In this document: positions 33,906-45,302 of the stretch, in pieces
Layout: each line of letters opens with the position of its first letter
Position numbering within the stretch: the first letter of the stretch is position 1
Assembly (NCBI RefSeq): GCF_020520425.1
Contig: NC_079489.1
Location: forward strand, 17,818,001 to 17,882,000
Length of the DNA stretch: 64,000 nucleotides
Reading direction: 5' to 3'
Source: Spinacia oleracea
Lineage: Eukaryota; Streptophyta; Magnoliopsida; Caryophyllales; Amaranthaceae
Notes under the pieces: model-generated
Told to the model about the DNA's origin: nothing
What the model saw: the letters and a program-made list of their open reading frames with translations, nothing else
Database searches by the model: none
Position numbers and translations under genes: made by a program

Positions 33906-34392
33906 GATTATTTTTATCTATGACTTATGGGTTTGGTAATATATAATGAGTATTCTTTTCTATTTTGGATTTTGTACAGTACGTGGTACGGAGAGGTTTG
34001 AGAATTAAAAGGAAAATTAGTTTAAATTGTTGTGTCAATGAGAATATGAGATATTGGTGGATCATTTTTTATGCATTTTCCATATTAGTTAGTGTTACCA
34101 TAAAATACAATAAGTTAAATATGACAACAAAAAATTATGTATTAATTAATTGTTGATATTAAAAGAGAGGCCAATCAATGAGTGACATTTGTCATCACCA
34201 CATTGATTTCCTCTCTTTTAGTATAATATATAGATTGCCAGAAAAAGCTAGACCTTCAGGCTCATTCTTGTGCATTAATGAAATTTTGTAGCAAGACAAG
34301 AGCAAAACTCCCCAAAAAAAAAACTTGATTGGGGTGTGAGATATTACATTAATGTTCAATTTCAATATTGAACAACAGAAAGATAAAACAGG

Positions 34393-37300
34393 TTAACCCC
34401 CGGCTGTCACTGCACTTTGTCCCTTGATAACTTTGTCGTAGAATTGCCAGGACAAGCTTCTCTCAGTGATAGCGCTCTGACCAAACGGATGTTGCTCTAT
34501 ATACTCCTGTACATTGTCTACCATTGCTAGTTCTTCTAGATATTCTCGAATATTCCCTCCTGGACCTACAATTACAGCCTCCTTGCTTAGTTAGTCTACA
34601 AATTTAACATCTTCCCATTCGAAAATTAGTTGGTTTTGCTAAAGACGAGTTATTAAGGTAAGATAAATATAAGGTAAGATAATTTAACCCAAAAGACGAG
34701 TAATTAAGGTAAGATAAATATAAGGCCAGGTGACTCATACCAATTGCATCATCTGCACGATATTTGTAGTCATACGAGTATGGAAAGATTGCAGTATGAG
34801 GCTGTGCAGGGATCACATGTTTAAAAGGAGGGTTAATGCAAGAATTTTATCAACCAAATATCCACTACGAATGATGATCAACTTACAGGATTAAGCAATG
34901 CCTTGTAGGGAGTATCATCTAGCAATAACGTATTTGATTCATCGAATTCACCTTTCTTCCATGGAAGGTCTGGGTCATCATAACTCTCCCAGACTTTTCT
35001 AAGCTCTTTAAAAACCAAAGCCTTATGTTTATTCTCCAAGGTTCTGAAGTTTGACCCAGTACAATACGATAGATCCTGCGAAATAAGCAATGTGTAGAAA
35101 TTTTGAATCTCTTGGACATGCACCAGTGACTGTTCATGTGTCCATGTCATTCACTAATATGATGGCAATAAAAATGACCTTGCATTAAAAAAAAACCAGA
35201 CCCCAATTGGTTTTTTTCTTTCTGAAATAACATTTAACCGATCTATCACATATGTCCAGGAACTATAATAAAATATTTGAAAAAACAGGTACAACAGTCA
35301 TGCAGCATTTTGACTAATGCATAGTATTACTTTACTTTCCCTGAGACCCAAAGGGTCCCTAACTATCTTATAGTTTGCCTTTGGGGTTCTTCAACCATAT
35401 CTGTGAAAAGACTAGTTTGTTCACTGTAGCTAATAATTTTCACACTGTTCTAGGTTTCCAAGCTTTGCACATTGAACTCTTCTAATTATTTTCTAATCCT
35501 AGATAAAAAAACACCAAAGAGGTATATTTGGTTACTTACCCAGCAAAAAGTCAATTGGTCCTTCATATCTCCCATCAAGTAGTTAACTAATCTGTCAATA
35601 ATTTTTCTGCAAATTAAAAAAGAGTTCGTTATACATAGGCTCAATGAGAACAATTGAGAAAATTTGATTTACATTTACACTATGATTTGGTAACTCTTAC
35701 GGAAGAAAGGGAGGTGGTGAAGGGAAGATGTGAGCTTGCATTTTCCTTCCAAATCTTTCCAACATTTGAAGGAAATGGAAAATGGATCCCTCCAATTCTC
35801 CTCTTCCCTTCCCCCCCTATCCCAAGTTATCCAAACAAGGGAAGATGGATCCCTCACTTTCTCTTCCCTCCCTTTCCTTCCATATTACTCCATCCACATT
35901 TCACACACACTGTTAAACAAGACACAATCAGTTCTATTGGAAACCCTTAAGCGACTGAGATTACCACCCAAAGCGTCACAAAATTGAATAAACTATAATC
36001 TGAAAAATCAAGTCTGTACTCTCTCTAGAGAAATCGGGGTAACAATGTTGATGTGCATATATATGTTTGCTATATAATGAACTAGATTGTGAGCAGAAAA
36101 AAGGAAGAAGAAAACAAACATTTGCATGAAAAGCTAAAAGTTACACAAAATAAAAGGGTTCTCAAGCTGTCGAGAGGCTTGATTCTTTCCCAAGTACAAA
36201 ACGAAAATAAAAGGAACACTCAACAATATTCTTCATAATTTCCCGTCAAAAAAATATAATATTCTTCACAATTCTCTCTACCTATTCTCCTCTATGGCTC
36301 TGTTTATATACTAACCAATTTCCCTCTTCTTGTTGCTCAAACTACTTCTAATGACAATTTCTAATGTTCCCTTCCTCTACACCCAATGCATTACATTTTC
36401 GCAGTCTTCTTTTTAATCCTTTCTATTTCTATTATGGTTATCATACTTATCAAGCATTCACAGTTAACGCTTTTCTTTTGCTACATGCCTTACTCGCTTC
36501 CCTTTCTCCAACATGCACTAGAATTAATCATTTTATTTTTTATTTCTTGAATGTCTCCATTTTACGGTTATACCTTCACAATAAAAAATAAAACAAAAAT
36601 AAAAAGATTGATTGTAAAGCTGTACAAAAAATTTCCTTGCACAAGCTTTAGGCTTATTAGTTTGACTCAGTTAATTGTATCCAAAGTAATACTTATGGAA
36701 CTTTATACTTACTACCACAATCCCGATATTTAAGTCCTGATATTTTTCTAATGTCCCAAATATTAGGCTTCATTAAGGTTCCGTGTGGTGTGGCAAAAAA
36801 CGTTTTAAATGAAAAATGATTTTCCATGGAAAAAAAAATTCAAGGAAAAACACAATTCCAAACTAGTTTCATTTGTTTGGTTCCTTACAAGAAAATTAAT
36901 AGAAAAAGGAAAACGGGGAAAGATTGATGGGAAGAAGGAATATGGAGGTAAGGAGGAAATATGGAAAAGTGGTTTCCAATCCTTTCAAATGGAAAATGTT
37001 TTTCCACCTTTGAGGTAGTTATGGAAAATTGTTTACCATCTCTTTCCAAACCAACGTAAAATGATTAAAAAGGGGAAATTCGTTTTCCATGAAAATGTTT
37101 TAAACCCTACCAAACGGAGCCTAATAGTAAATGTTTAAAATTTTCTTAAACTCTTTATGTTGCTAATCTCTAAACGTAACGACTACTACGTACTTAATTC
37201 AAATAATATAAACTTAATTCAAGCATTTGCAAAAAAAAAAAAAAACTAGTGAATGTTCATTCATATCACCTTAATTTGTTTCTAATCCATTTATGGTATT

Positions 37301-38833
37301 AAATATTGATAAGGAAATTTTCGAGCAATTGTCATCATTGCTATCAAATCTATGACTCGAAACCATTTTTTTTTCTCCCTTTGTCCCTCTTAATTTCATT
37401 TTTCAGTTTCTTTATAATTTCAAGTAGTGCATAATATTTGATTTCCTGAATCCCAGAGTAGAATTTTACCATTAAAAATACATGGTTTTCTTCTTTAAGA
37501 AAAAGAAATTTCACAATAAAGACTAAAGAGCATGATTATGAAGCTAGCTAAAATTCAAAAGGATGCTACAAGGAAATATAAAGGATGGGCCTCCTAAAAG
37601 CTTGACCTGAAAGGCATAATATTTTGATGCCCAGAAATCCAATGTATTTTTTCATGGATATCTGGAATGACTGACCAATATATGTCATGGAAGTGAATGA
37701 GTTGCATTTAGACACAAAACTAAGCTCCATGTTCAGTGTTATGGATGACAGTTTCCACAAGAGGCCCTTTAATTAGCATGTCGGTTAGATTTTTGTGTGT
37801 GTGTTGGTTGGGTGGGGGGGGGGGGGGGGGGGGGGGAAGGAAAAGGTTGAATCCTAATGCATATTTACCTTGATCTTGATGACCAGATTGCCACATTAAA
37901 TCTCTCAAGGCAAAATTTCAAGAAGTCAGAGCAGAAGGGTCGAGTGAAAACTGCACAAATAAGCAGCAACCAAAATATAAATACAGCTTAGCTGAATGCA
38001 TAAAACACACAGTTGACCAAAAAGGTGAGAAAGGGTAACTAAACAAGTAGGCTTGAATACAAACCTGCCCGTCCTGCAATTTTAGTGTCTGCCTTGTACC
38101 CCTTAGGAGGAGGATAAACTATATCGGCCAATATGCCATTGATATCAAGAATAAGAAGTTTCTTTCTTGAGCTAACAGTAGGAGCTTTTTGTGGAAAATA
38201 GTTAAATAAGTGCAAAAGGCTACTGTTTCGACTGACATTGGCAAGAGAGAAAGGATCATTGACACTCAGATTCGATAATGAAAGTTCATGTTCATTGAGG
38301 GTTTCAAGCAATGATGGCTGCCTTTCATGTTTCTGAGAGAGAGATCCAGCTCCTGAAATGGTTATCGCATCCTCTAACATGACCGTTGACTCATTACAAG
38401 AATCTCTTTTAGAATTGGAAGTCTTACTTTCAGACCTCATTAATAACGGTTCTATATCCACATGTCTGTTCTCTGAAATTTCAACAGGTGCTCCAAGAGC
38501 AACGAAACCATCTTCACAATAATCTTCTGGAGCTTTTTGGTCCAGCTTTGAATCTGAGGATGGCAAAAGCGTCAACTCCTTGGAAGCAAAAGCTTGTGAT
38601 GTTTTCAAAAACCTTTCTTTAGCTGGTTCAAGTCCATGGAGGGTACCATTTGACTGCTTACACTTCTCCTTTGAAAGAGGATGAGTTGAGCAATAACCTA
38701 TTTTCTTTAAACAAGACGGATACCCTTCCTCAGTTTGTTTATAAACAGGAAAATTATGGCTCTCTAGATCATGCATTGTCTTCTTCGTCATCTTGCATGA
38801 CACTTCCATCTCCTTTTTCAGCAGAGGGCCCAT
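34393..38833 (-). CDS. FCP1/NIF-like HAD-family protein
   Basis: The product belongs to the FCP1/SCP (NLI-interacting factor) branch of HAD phosphatases. Exons read on the minus strand: start to 38065, 37950-37870, 35606-35540, 35075-34887, 34801-34741 and 34565-34393 (stop TAA). They join in frame. The long first coding exon encodes a ~250-aa Ser-rich, poorly conserved N-terminus and then KKLLILDINGILADIV. Next come FTRPFCSDFLKFCLERFNVAIWSSRSR, with the motif II Ser-Ser, then DQLTFCW, then DESNTLLLDDTPYKALLNP with the acidic motif III pair, and a C-terminal HPFGQSAITERS block. Motif I reads D-I-N-G where catalytic FCP1/SCP enzymes have DxDx(T/V); the second Asp is Asn. I recall similar plant proteins with this change. 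The first ATG in frame is at 38833, but the frame stays open to a stop at 38977, so an upstream coding exon is possible. Confidence 0.85.
36764..37124. mobile_element. MITE with AGGCT...CCGTNTGGT ends
   Basis: The left end AGGCTTCATTAAGGTTCCGT with GTGTGG matches, apart from a short insertion, the inverted right end TTAGGCTCCGTTTGGTAGGG. The inner arms CGTTTTAAATGAAAAATG and CATGAAAATGTTTTAAA also pair. TTA-like flanks suggest a Harbinger MITE. Confidence 0.6.
37814..37836 (+). repeat. Poly-G run of 23 bases
   Basis: An uninterrupted G-homopolymer follows GTGTGTGTGTTGGTTGGGT, 34 bp from an exon of the FCP1-like gene. On the transcribed sense (minus) strand it is a C run within the intron. 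Confidence 0.9.
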
Positions 38834-38977
38834 TTTCCCAATAACTTGGGCAGTTCTGACATCTGCCCTTAGTAAATTAACTGAAAAATGAAGAGTTGGA
38901 GCCAGCTCTGATATATTTCTAATCTTCAGCGTTCTTCCACGTCTCAAATTATGCAACTTGGAAAGGATGTAGTGTCA

Positions 38978-40596
38978 TTCGTTGCATGAATTTCTTTATC
39001 TCTGACCTTCAGGATATGAGCATCCCCTTTTCATCAAAGCTAATAGTTTACTCTTCCCATTTGATTTACCACTGTTAAGATTAGGATACAAGAAAATAAA
39101 TCAGAATCTCGTTCTGTTCCAATGATTTATGCACTTTTCACTTTCACAAGAGTGAACATAACTAGAGTATGAATATCGAAAACTGCATTAAACAGTCCCA
39201 CATCGATGACACATAAATCGACATCATTTAATTTGTGACAGAGTTGAAATTTACCACTAAAATTCTTAGAACATTGTGCAATTTTGGAAAAGTAAAATGG
39301 TAACTCTTGCTAAACTTGGAAACATTGTTCACCAAACAATCAGGGATTCAAATTTTGCACCCACTAATCTATGGTATGCATTTTGACCAAAGTAATTGGT
39401 AAAATTTGGACAGTTAAAAGGGGATAGAAGTGTGTCCACACAATTACAATATTGTTGGCAGCAGTCATGCTCATCCATGCCTGACAAGCTGCACAGTGTG
39501 CACTGCAACCAGCAAGAACATCTGCTAAGATCAACCTCGACAGTTTTCTAAAGATTGAGTGAGCATACCTCAACAAGATTGAGTGAGCATAAAAGTTTTG
39601 CAAACTTAACATTCCTTTCTCTCAAGACAGAGAACTGAAAACACTCTTTTCCAAACATGAGTCTTCAACTTTCTATTCACCATTTAGGACTTTAGATGAC
39701 ATTGCCTAAAGGTCGCATTAAGTATCATTCATGCATTGGAAAAAGGACACTACTTTTAATGACTTGACAGGACAGGACAGGACATAATGGTCAAGACTCA
39801 AGAGCAATGTAAGAGGTATTGTAAAACTATTTGAAACTCTACATAAACAAAAAGGAATAAGTATTACTCAAACAAACACTAGCAAAACCTCTTAACTCTA
39901 CACAAACCAACACTTGACGAAACTAACTAAACACATCTGTATTTGGAGATTCCAGCAAGAGTAATGAAACCATGAAGAAGACTTCAATTTCTGAGTATTC
40001 AATATAAATCTCCCTCTCTCCTAAAGTAATGGTCGCATTGTTCCAACCCTCTATAACTAACTAAGGATTCGCCATTATTCATTCAAATACCCTTTAGTCA
40101 TTACAATAGTTGTCAACTTTATATCCTCTCTCCTCCCCTCCATCTAAGAATAATCAAATATACCAAGTATCTAGTTTAGTAAATGTGACAACTTTTTCCG
40201 GACATCACCAGAGAGTATAAATGACTATCGATTCCTGACGGAGGTCAGAGGGATTAACACAACAAAAAAACAAGGGAAAATTTCTGCTGCAAGGATTCTA
40301 GTGAGTGATAATTAGATAGGTTAATCCTGCCATGAAGGAAAGTACAAGCACTTTAGCAAATCTACATGTGAATTAGGACTTCATAATTGTCAATTGGGAA
40401 GAAGCTGAATTAACCCATGAATTTATTTATTTATTAAATTAATTAATAAGAAAATAAAAGTGAGTAGAAAATGCAGAAGTTTCCCCAAACAAGAAACTTC
40501 TTTTGTCAAAGCAAGCATGCACTGAAAAAAAATTCGAACTTTACACAAATGAAGTGAATCTACAAAGAAAATAAAGGAATTGGAAGAAAATCTGAC
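38978..40596 (-). other. Upstream intron region of the FCP1-like gene
   Basis: No gene-like frame with homology is found. A possible small exon lies at about 39074-39010, after CTTAACAG and before CTGAAG-GTCAG, encoding GKSKLLALMKRGCSYPE, but its phase does not join cleanly to the next open frame, so I leave it unassigned. A short GGACA repeat lies near 39770. Confidence 0.35.
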
Positions 40597-40880
40597 CTTG
40601 AATTAGAACTAATTATTTTGAATCAAGAGTAATGGCGGTACAGCAGCTTCTTCTGGCGGTGGTTTGTGCTGTGGTGCGGTGGAGATGACGGTGGTTTTGG
40701 AAGGTATAGAAGAGGTTGAAAACCGGTGCTGTAGAATCGAAGAAGGGAAGGGGGGGTTATCGAGGCCGGAGATGAGAGGTGCAGATGGGATTTATTGGTG
40801 AAGGGAGAGAACAGAACACCACAACTAAAGAATTGAAGAAAATCAGGAAAGGAACCCAATTGGAGGAAGGAAGGAGCGTA
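40597..40880 (-). other. Probable 5' UTR exon of the FCP1-like gene
   Basis: On the minus strand this is a C/T-rich exon-like block ending TTCAAG followed by GTCAGA, a usable donor. A 78-codon open frame starting MGSFPDFLQFFSCG ends before the donor. It has no recognisable domain and could be an upstream ORF. Placement as first exon is inferred from position and composition. Confidence 0.4.
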
Positions 40881-40944
40881 GGTAAGGGTATTTGGGACAA
40901 TTACAAATTTTTAGGTAGATGGTATAACGGTTAGACCACTTTTA

Positions 40945-41115
40945 TGCACTACAACCAATTAGTTATGTACTTTAACTAATTAGTTAACCACTGAAACCAA
41001 TTAGTTAAGTCTGAAATTTAATTAGTTAAACAACGAAATCAATTAGTTTTGCAACTAAACCAATTAGTTAAACAATGAAACTGATTAGGTAAGCAATGAG
41101 ATCAATTAGTTAACA
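40945..41115. repeat. Minisatellite of CAATTAGTTAA units
   Basis: About seven degenerate units of 21-24 bp share AACCAATTAGTTAA followed by CAATGAAA or CACTGAAA. The array fades into AT-rich spacer to 41418. There are no repeat-spacer features of CRISPR type. Confidence 0.8.
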
Positions 41116-41418
41116 TTTTTGAGTTTTAGTTAATAATAAGTTTGTTAAAAAATAATAACTATTCGACTCATAAATTTAACTATTTGTCTTTATACCTTAA
41201 CTTATTTGTTATTCAATTAGTTATGATTTTATTACTTTTAGTTATGTTTTACACTAGTTTATTTAGTACCAAAAAAGTAGTCTAACCGTTAGGCGAACAA
41301 AAGTTTATGTTGGACAATTTGGGGTGTATTTGAACAAAGGAATAGTTTTTTCTTTAATTGAAAAATATCTTTCAAACTAATTTAGGGCTCTTGCAACACA
41401 CGTTTACTACTAAAATAA

Positions 41419-41738
41419 CTAGTTTTTAGCTCATACGATGCACAAGTTTATTTATTAATAAAAAATAGTCAAATCTTCATGTAACAAATGAGATAAATAA
41501 TGAAAAATCACAATGTAGAAACAACAGTAGAAGACGAGAATTGAGTTTAATATAAATGGTTCAATTGAAGTTGGAATGCTAGCTAATAAGAGTGAATAAA
41601 AAAATAATGATTTAGTTAAAATGAACCATAATGAGAGAGGAAAAAGAGTTATATGGTTTTAAAATTAAAGAAAAATAAAGAAAATGAGAGGATGACACGT
41701 GGCAATTAAATCATCATGTTTTAATAGATTAGTATAGA
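41419..41738 (-). mobile_element. Short Helitron (320 bp)
   Basis: On the minus strand it begins TCTATACTAATCTATTAAAA (right end) and ends CTAG at 41419, lying between A and T. The 3' hairpin is degenerate. GACACGTGGCAATTAAATCA near the right end is a common feature of plant Helitron 5' ends. No coding sequence. Confidence 0.6.
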
Positions 41739-42606
41739 TTTATTAATTCAATAGAAACTGAATATAAGACTTGTGATATTAGGAAAACGTGAAAATAAAA
41801 AGGATATACGAAAAGGTATACATTCAAAGTTGTGTAGAAAAATACTCAAATGAAATAAATTTGCATATTAGTATATTATACAATACAAAGTTAATGAATA
41901 TAGTTGTGTACTTGTATGTACATCGATCTAACAAAGTTAATCAAATCCGAATGATTGACCTAAGACTAATTTTAGAAAAGACCCGAGCATAACTGAGTCA
42001 GTCAAATGCAACATAATTTGAATTGGGTACAATTTTGATAAATGGATTTCTAATATTAGCATATTTAACATGTATTATTATTTTAATTAATATTCGCATG
42101 TATTATATTATTAACAGTACACTAGCATTAGAATTTCATTCATCAATATTATTTAAATTTGTTATCAGATTAAAAAATTATAATAATACAGAAATAAAAT
42201 CATATCATGCATAAAGGAAAAAATAAAATTGATTCAGATTTCCTCCAATAATATATTATGTACTGCATTTATGGTAACTGGATTAGATTTTTATCTCATT
42301 TTCATCTTAGTTTCCTAAAAAAGGTGATGCAATTTTTCTAAAAGTAAAATAAATAAAAAATATTTTGGCGGGAAAAATGCACCAGGGAGTGACACGTGTA
42401 ATTCCTGGTAGTATAATGTAATACTCCGTAGATGCTTAATAAGGATTATACGAAATAATAAACTACGGAGGAGAAAGACCCCCGTAATAACACTTCTTTT
42501 AGTAAGAACACTTCTCTCAATATGAACATTTTCTGAACCGTACGTAGGATTAAATTAGATCTAACCGTCCAAAATTAATAAGACGATAATGTCATTTTTG
42601 TTAATA
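41739..42606. other. AT-rich spacer with a Helitron-like fragment
   Basis: No gene is seen; the open frames are AT-biased and have no homology I recognise. At about 42365-42410 CCAGGGAGTGACACGTGTAAT resembles the 5' subterminal block of the neighbouring Helitron in broken form. Confidence 0.5.
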
Positions 42607-43269
42607 TCTATTACTATATACTAAAAGAGACATCAGGAATGACACGTGTCATTTCCTGGTGAAATTTTTTCCCGCCAAAAACTCTTTTCTAAAAAGACAT
42701 ATTTATTTTATTCTTTTTTATTTTCTCTCATTTTGTATAAATGTTTATATATGGAAAAAAAATATAGGATTATGGAATATGCCATTATTAAAATTACTAT
42801 ATACTAAAAGAGACACCAGGAATGACACGTGTCATTTCCTGGTGAAAAATTTTCCCGCCAAAAACTCTTTTCTAAAAAGATATTTATTTTATTCTTTTTT
42901 TATTTTCTCTCATTTTGTATAAATGTTTATGTATAGAAAAAAAAATATAGGATTATGGAATATGCCATTATTAAAATTTTGGTAACATTTTAGTCAAACT
43001 GTCATGTCAATAATAGAAAATATTCTTACTCGATATTTTGGTCAAATTAGCATATTAAATATATCAAATATTTTAGTCAGATCATCATATTAAACATATA
43101 AAATATATAATACGTAATTACGCAATAGATTTAAGGGATAAATAAGTACGTTCGAGATTATTAATTACGCAATAGATTTAAGGGATAAATAATTCAATTA
43201 AAAAATTTGTAAAAAAGATGGTCAAATAATAATTTTTAAATATCCGTGTGTGCACGGGATCTAATCTAG
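42607..43269 (+). mobile_element. Short Helitron (663 bp) with duplicated 5' end
   Basis: It begins TCTATTACTATATACTAAAA and ends with the hairpin CCGTG-TGTG-CACGG and GATCTAATCTAG, lying between A and T. The first ~180 bp, including ACTATATACTAAAAGAGAC and GGAATGACACGTGTCATTTCC, occur twice (from 42611 and from 42799). The palindrome GACACGTGTC contains a G-box core. No coding sequence. Confidence 0.82.
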
Positions 43270-43478
43270 TTCTAAAGATATACCTCACATTTTCTTCTTC
43301 TTTCAATGCCATTATTTCTCTCGCTAAACTTCTGGCTTCTTCATCCTTTTTCTCTCTATAATTTCATGCCATAATTGAAGCTGCCCTCTCTAATTAATTC
43401 AAATTTCTTTCGTATTCTGCAATGTTATCGCGAAGTTATCTATTATAACACACTACTACAAAAATAGGAATAAAAAAT
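43270..43478. other. Spacer with a CACTA terminal remnant
   Basis: CACTACTACAAAAATAGG at 43451-43468 is nearly the terminal repeat of the large CACTA element at 50649. It has no partner nearby, so it is a truncated end. No gene is visible. Confidence 0.6.
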
Positions 43479-43747
43479 TACTACAAGAAACTGTTCTATT
43501 AACGACGGGAAATCCCGTCGCGAAAGGCCAATAATCGTTGATTAACGACGGGATTTCCTGTCGCGAACCCGTCATAAAAGAGGGCCGTCGTTAATAGAAA
43601 ATCCCGTCATTAACCCGTCGTAAAAGACATTTAAGACGGTTATTCCCGTCATTGTTTGGTTGTTAGCCCCGTCGTAAAAGGCTTTTGCGACGGGATTTTG
43701 GACCCGTCGTAATTAGGTTGTCGTTAAAGATACAAATTCTTGTAATG
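43479..43747. mobile_element. CACTA-type MITE, copy 3
   Basis: The ends CTACAAGAAACTGTTC and ATACAAATTCTTGTAATG match the family at 32038. The subterminal region is packed with GACGGGA / CCCGTCG words in both orientations (at least ten), the kind of array bound by CACTA transposition proteins. Confidence 0.75.
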
Positions 43748-44446
43748 AACGTTGCATACAGAGCGATCAAGTGTGTTAAGCGTTTCACATGATTATATAG
43801 AGTGGTTATCTGTGATGATAGTTTCATGGTGGAAAGAATAGAGAGCGGTTAAGTGACTTAACCGTTTCGTATGTTTTATCCTAACAAAAAAAAAACAACT
43901 GAAGCTAATATTCATGTGTAGACACCTAAATCGTGTCTCCCCGGATGATGACGATACTATTAATAATTCTCCCATGCTTATTACGCCAAACAACATTAGC
44001 TTAGTAAAGTGATGGGCAACAACAATTTCATCCCTTTTTATATGATACCAAGTACACCAATAATAAAATAACTCATACTACGATGATAATATGAGATCTT
44101 TAATACAATAAATTTATTTAAGATAATCTTTTGTTTAGAAATAGATTAAAAGAAAATTCATATAAACAATTTAACATATTAGTAAATGGATAATAGATAA
44201 TATATTTCACTAGGGGACATAAAAAAGTCAAACACCCTATGAGTTTCATTATAGAACAAATTAAGATCATATCTGTGAGCCAATGATTACCAAATGCCAT
44301 TGCTATAAAAGCATGCAACTAAGCTCTTATTACATGTACATACACAAAAGTGTACGAAAGAAATCGCAAATTAACCAGTTAACAAAAAATAATAAAAAAA
44401 AAAGAATCAAAGAATATGAAGTCCATTACACGTATGAAACAAACAA
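43748..44446. other. Spacer downstream of the PIP gene
   Basis: Two similar phrases, GTTAAGCGTTTCACATGATT (43777-) and the inverted-like GCGGTTAAGTGACTTAACCG (43846-43865), lie here; the latter is palindromic. No additional gene is supported. The part near 44446 should contain the PIP 3' UTR. Confidence 0.4.
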
Positions 44447-44668
44447 TCAATGACCACCACCACCTGCACTTGGACCTGATGATAGTCGTTGGATCCAATA
44501 ACTCATGGTAGACCTTGCCCTCACATACACCTCACTATAGCTACCTTGACCACCAACATCTTCAGACAATAACCTTATAGCATGCGCCGAAGTAGCAATA
44601 CTTGATAACGCTAACAAGACTATCAAGGCGAACAAAACAAACCTCTTGTTACTATAATTGTTCATCAT
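44447..44668 (-). CDS. PIP-type secreted signalling peptide precursor
   Basis: This 73-aa intronless precursor begins MMNNYSNKRFVLFALIVLLA. A hydrophobic signal peptide covers about residues 8-30, with likely cleavage after SAHA. A short variable region follows and the C-terminus is SGPSAGGGGH. That ending fits the PIP/PIPL consensus SGPSxxGxGH. Family members such as Arabidopsis PIP1 are processed from the C-terminus, secreted and sensed by the receptor kinase RLK7 to amplify immune responses or modify growth. The SGPS proline is the expected hydroxylation site. A TATA box lies about 105 bp upstream and W-box cores about 200 bp upstream, fitting stress induction. Either of two adjacent ATGs could start translation. 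The main alternative is another SGP-containing peptide such as an IDA- or CEP-like one, but the GxGH end argues for PIP. Confidence 0.85.
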   Translation of the reverse strand: MMNNYSNKRFVLFALIVLLALSSIATSAHAIRLLSEDVGGQGSYSEVYVRARSTMSYWIQRLSSGPSAGGGGH

Positions 44669-44773
44669 GTTCCCCGTTTCTTGGCAAATAACTTATTGAA
44701 ATTTGAGAGATTTTTTGTAGTTTGTTCAATATTTGTGTTTGATGAGATATGGATACACCTTGAGTCTTGTGAG

Positions 44774-44781
44774 TATTTATA
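44774..44781 (-). promoter_or_regulatory. TATA box of the PIP gene
   Basis: The minus strand reads TATAAATA, 106 bp before the ATG at 44668, leaving room for a 5' UTR of about 75 bp. Confidence 0.7.
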
Positions 44782-44862
44782 GTACTTGTTACACTTGATA
44801 GTATAACTTTGAATGATACAAATTGGACTTCAAAAAAAGTCATAATATGGAGCCTTTTCTTG

Positions 44863-44881
44863 TTGACCAAGTAAAAGTCAA
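44863..44881. promoter_or_regulatory. Paired W-box cores upstream of the PIP gene
   Basis: TTGACC on the plus strand and TTGACT on the minus strand lie 7 bp apart, about 82-100 bp upstream of the TATA box. WRKY factors bind TTGAC(C/T). The assignment rests on motif match only. Confidence 0.5.
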
Positions 44882-45216
44882 TTCTAATATTCTATACTTT
44901 GGACTTTTGTTTTTTGGTAGATTTTGATTTTTGAAGAGTAATTGCATTGATCAAAGCTATGATGTCAGTTGTTCAACCAGGAAGGCAGTGGGACGGTTGG
45001 ACGTAATTTCGTGGTTGCTGACTTGTTTTGACAAACCGAAAATATTTCAAGTTTCGTTTGGATTGGGCCGAGGGATTTAGGCCCAATTCAGAAACACAAT
45101 TAGAAGCTTTAGACTTTACTACTTTAGGCAAAGAGGACATAATATAAACTTATGAGGCCCAGACCCATTTTCTATCCTAACAAATTTTACGGTACGCATG
45201 CGAATACTATGGAGTA
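44882..45216. other. Distal PIP upstream region
   Basis: AT-rich sequence without a gene. The phrases GATTGGGCCGAGG and AGGCCCAATTC form a loose inverted pair near 45062-45093. Nothing else is recognised. Confidence 0.35.
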
Positions 45217-45302
45217 CTCCCTTCGTCTAGGAATACTCGCACCGTTTTGACTGGCGCATAATTTAAGATAATTTAATTGACTTATTATTTAATTAGATAG
45301 TA

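Larger units (their letters stand above)
28661..34234 (-). mobile_element. Helitron 2, non-autonomous, 5.6 kb
   Basis: It has the same terminal layout as Helitron 1: on the minus strand TCTATATATTATACTAAAAG at the right end, and the hairpin CGTGC-ATC-GCACG with a CTAG end at 28661, lying between A and T. The subterminal block AAAAGAGAGGCCAATCAATG with its inverted partner CATTGATTTCCTCTCTTTT is at 34160-34220. It carries a Stowaway MITE, two CACTA-type MITEs inside a 1.49-kb tandem duplication, and no Rep/helicase. It ends 158 bp beyond the stop of the FCP1-like gene. Confidence 0.8.
35607..37869 (-). other. Large intron of the FCP1-like gene with repeats
   Basis: This 2.3-kb intron includes a probable decayed MITE at 35650-35900 (repeated GGATCCCTC and ATCCAAACAAGGG words), AT-rich sequence, a clearer MITE at 36764-37124 and a G-homopolymer near the exon. 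No additional gene is seen. Confidence 0.6.

Noticed and set aside
38834-38956. Start of the FCP1-like protein at 38956
   Set aside because: The codon at 38956 is TTG, not ATG, and a stop lies just upstream at 38977. The first real in-frame ATG is at 38833; an earlier spliced exon remains possible.
40945-41115. CRISPR-like repeat array
   Set aside because: The units are degenerate and directly adjacent with no unique spacers, and the window is plant nuclear DNA. It is a minisatellite.
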